In this document: positions 5,216-5,825 of the stretch, piece after piece | How the letters are laid out: each line of letters begins with the position of its first letter | How positions within the stretch are numbered: the first letter of the stretch is position 1 | NCBI GenBank assembly: GCA_947377625.1 | Contig: CANCGR010000201.1 | Coordinates: forward strand, 1-5,825 | Source of the DNA: Gammaproteobacteria bacterium | GTDB taxonomy: Bacteria > Pseudomonadota > Gammaproteobacteria > Pseudomonadales > Pseudohongiellaceae | Length of the DNA: 5,825 bases | Direction of reading: 5' to 3' | The notes under the pieces: generated by a model | What the model was told of the DNA's origin: nothing | The model's input: the letters and a program-made list of their open reading frames with translations, nothing else | Database searches by the model: none | Made by a program: the position numbers and the translations under genes

Positions 5216-5686
5216 ATGAAAAGTTTATTTGTTATATCCACACTGATGCTTTCTTTCACTCATGTTCAGGCCGAACCCGCGCATCTGACTTCTGCCGATG
5301 GCTCTGACCTGAGCGCGCTGTGCATCGCAGCGGCACATTCTGATCGCCCACTGATCGAGACTGCACAAACTTATGGAATAAAAAGCTATGAAATCAGTGA
5401 AATCAGCTGCAACGGCATAAGGCTGGATCGTTTTGCCGACAAATACAAAGCCTTGAGCACAGCTGCACCGAAGCCACTGGTGTTCAAGAAAAGCGATGAG
5501 AGTGAATTGACTGAACTTTGCTATCGCGCTTTGTCGTCGTTTGACGAGTATCAGCAACTGCTGCGTCAGCGTGTTGCCAAGGATGCAAAGCTGCAAGCTG
5601 AACTGACTTGCAATGGCATGCCGGTGATGGATTTTGTCAGCCGTTATCGCAATCGCGCGGAGGTTAGTGCCACATCCTTGCAGTAA
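5216..5686 (+). CDS. Secreted protein with two DUF3718-like repeats
   Basis: This is a 156-residue exported protein. Residues 1-19 are a signal peptide with likely cleavage after VQA. The mature part is two similar halves. The first runs from SDLSALCIAAA (Cys36) to SCNGIRLDRFADKY (Cys65). The second runs from SELTELCYRAL (Cys102) to TCNGMPVMDFVSRY (Cys132). Each half has the pattern 'Leu-Cys helix, about 28 residues, CNG, then aromatic-rich end', which matches my memory of DUF3718, a small periplasmic domain common in Shewanella and relatives and usually present once. The Cys pairs probably form one disulfide per repeat. The function is unknown. The start ATG 5216 follows AGGAG (5205-5209) at 6 nt. 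The gene is alone after a 278-nt gap and ends at a strong terminator, so it is probably a single-gene transcript. Confidence 0.85.
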   Translation: MKSLFVISTLMLSFTHVQAEPAHLTSADGSDLSALCIAAAHSDRPLIETAQTYGIKSYEISEISCNGIRLDRFADKYKALSTAAPKPLVFKKSDESELTELCYRALSSFDEYQQLLRQRVAKDAKLQAELTCNGMPVMDFVSRYRNRAEVSATSLQ

Positions 5687-5722
5687 GCGTTATCCCTTTT
5701 CTCCCCCCGCCCCACCTGGTTT

Positions 5723-5752
5723 GCCGGAGCCTCATCAGCTCCGGCTTTTTTT
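5723..5752 (+). terminator. Rho-independent terminator
   Basis: GCCGGAGC (5723-5730) pairs perfectly with GCTCCGGC (5738-5745) over a 7-nt loop and is followed by seven T (5746-5752). It ends the DUF3718-like transcript, whose stop codon is 36 nt upstream. On the - strand no T-run follows the stem, so it should act mainly in the + direction against the convergent gene. Confidence 0.93.
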
Positions 5753-5755
5753 ATT

Positions 5756-5825
5756 TTACTTTTCCAGTTGCTGCCAACGCTGATAGAGTTTTTCCAGTTC
5801 CTGCTGCGCTGTCGTCAGCTTTTTG
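5756..5825 (-). CDS. uup: C-terminus of an ABC-F ATPase, probably Uup (partial)
   Basis: The - strand frame entering from the right edge gives the last 22 residues, ending in QELEKLYQRWQQLEK before TAA (5758-5756). The pattern ALEQxYxRWxxLE at the very C-terminus is typical of the coiled-coil tail of Uup, an ABC-F family ATPase without membrane domains that acts on ribosomes/DNA. E. coli Uup ends with a comparable QELEQAFERWEYLE stretch. Only the tail is visible, so the ATPase motifs cannot be checked, and another coiled-coil protein is possible. It is convergent with the DUF3718-like gene, with the terminator between them. Confidence 0.6.
   Translation of the reverse strand, partial: KKLTTAQQELEKLYQRWQQLEK

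Noticed and set aside
4957..5259. 100-residue - strand frame across the non-coding gap
   Set aside because: No ribosome site at any start, overlaps the signal peptide of the next gene, and no protein-like pattern.

Overview
This window reads as chromosomal DNA of a free-living gammaproteobacterium with moderate GC content (mid-50s % by eye, not computed). The clues are lipobox lipoproteins, an M48 metallolipoprotein with a Pseudomonas-type C-terminal tail, a DUF3718-like periplasmic protein and the tail of an ABC-F ATPase that looks like Uup. No transposase, integrase, phage gene, tRNA, rRNA or CRISPR array was seen. I cannot name the genus.

Left part (1-2283): the 3' end of an unidentified gene is followed on the + strand by two adjacent lipoprotein genes. 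The first (179-835) is an unrecognised envelope lipoprotein. The second (850-2283) is an M48 zinc metalloprotease lipoprotein with intact HEIGH and ELEAD motifs. They are 14 nt apart, and the second has no good ribosome-binding site of its own, so translational coupling is likely.

Middle (2284-2834): a compact divergent locus. On the - strand there is a previously unlisted 33-residue single-span membrane microprotein (2291-2392), with a perfect AGGAG at ideal spacing. On the + strand is a 93-residue zinc-ribbon protein with two membrane spans (2514-2795). Between them lies a 9/10 match to the FNR/Anr box (2452-2465). It sits exactly where a class II anaerobic promoter would place it for the microprotein, which suggests oxygen-responsive expression.

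Right-middle (2835-4937): an exported amidohydrolase of the YtcJ/Amidohydro_3 type with its metal ligands intact, followed after 21 nt by a RidA/YjgF-like protein that lacks the Arg used by true RidA imine deaminases. They look like an operon, although one product is exported and the other is not.

Right end (4938-5825): about 280 nt without a convincing gene but rich in short palindromes and tandem near-repeats. Then comes a secreted protein built of two DUF3718-like repeats (5216-5686), a strong Rho-independent terminator (5723-5752) and the C-terminus of a convergent ABC-F ATPase, probably Uup, on the - strand.

No large novel system is visible. The best leads are the FNR-box microprotein locus, the Arg-less Rid protein beside an exported amidohydrolase, and the duplicated DUF3718-like protein.
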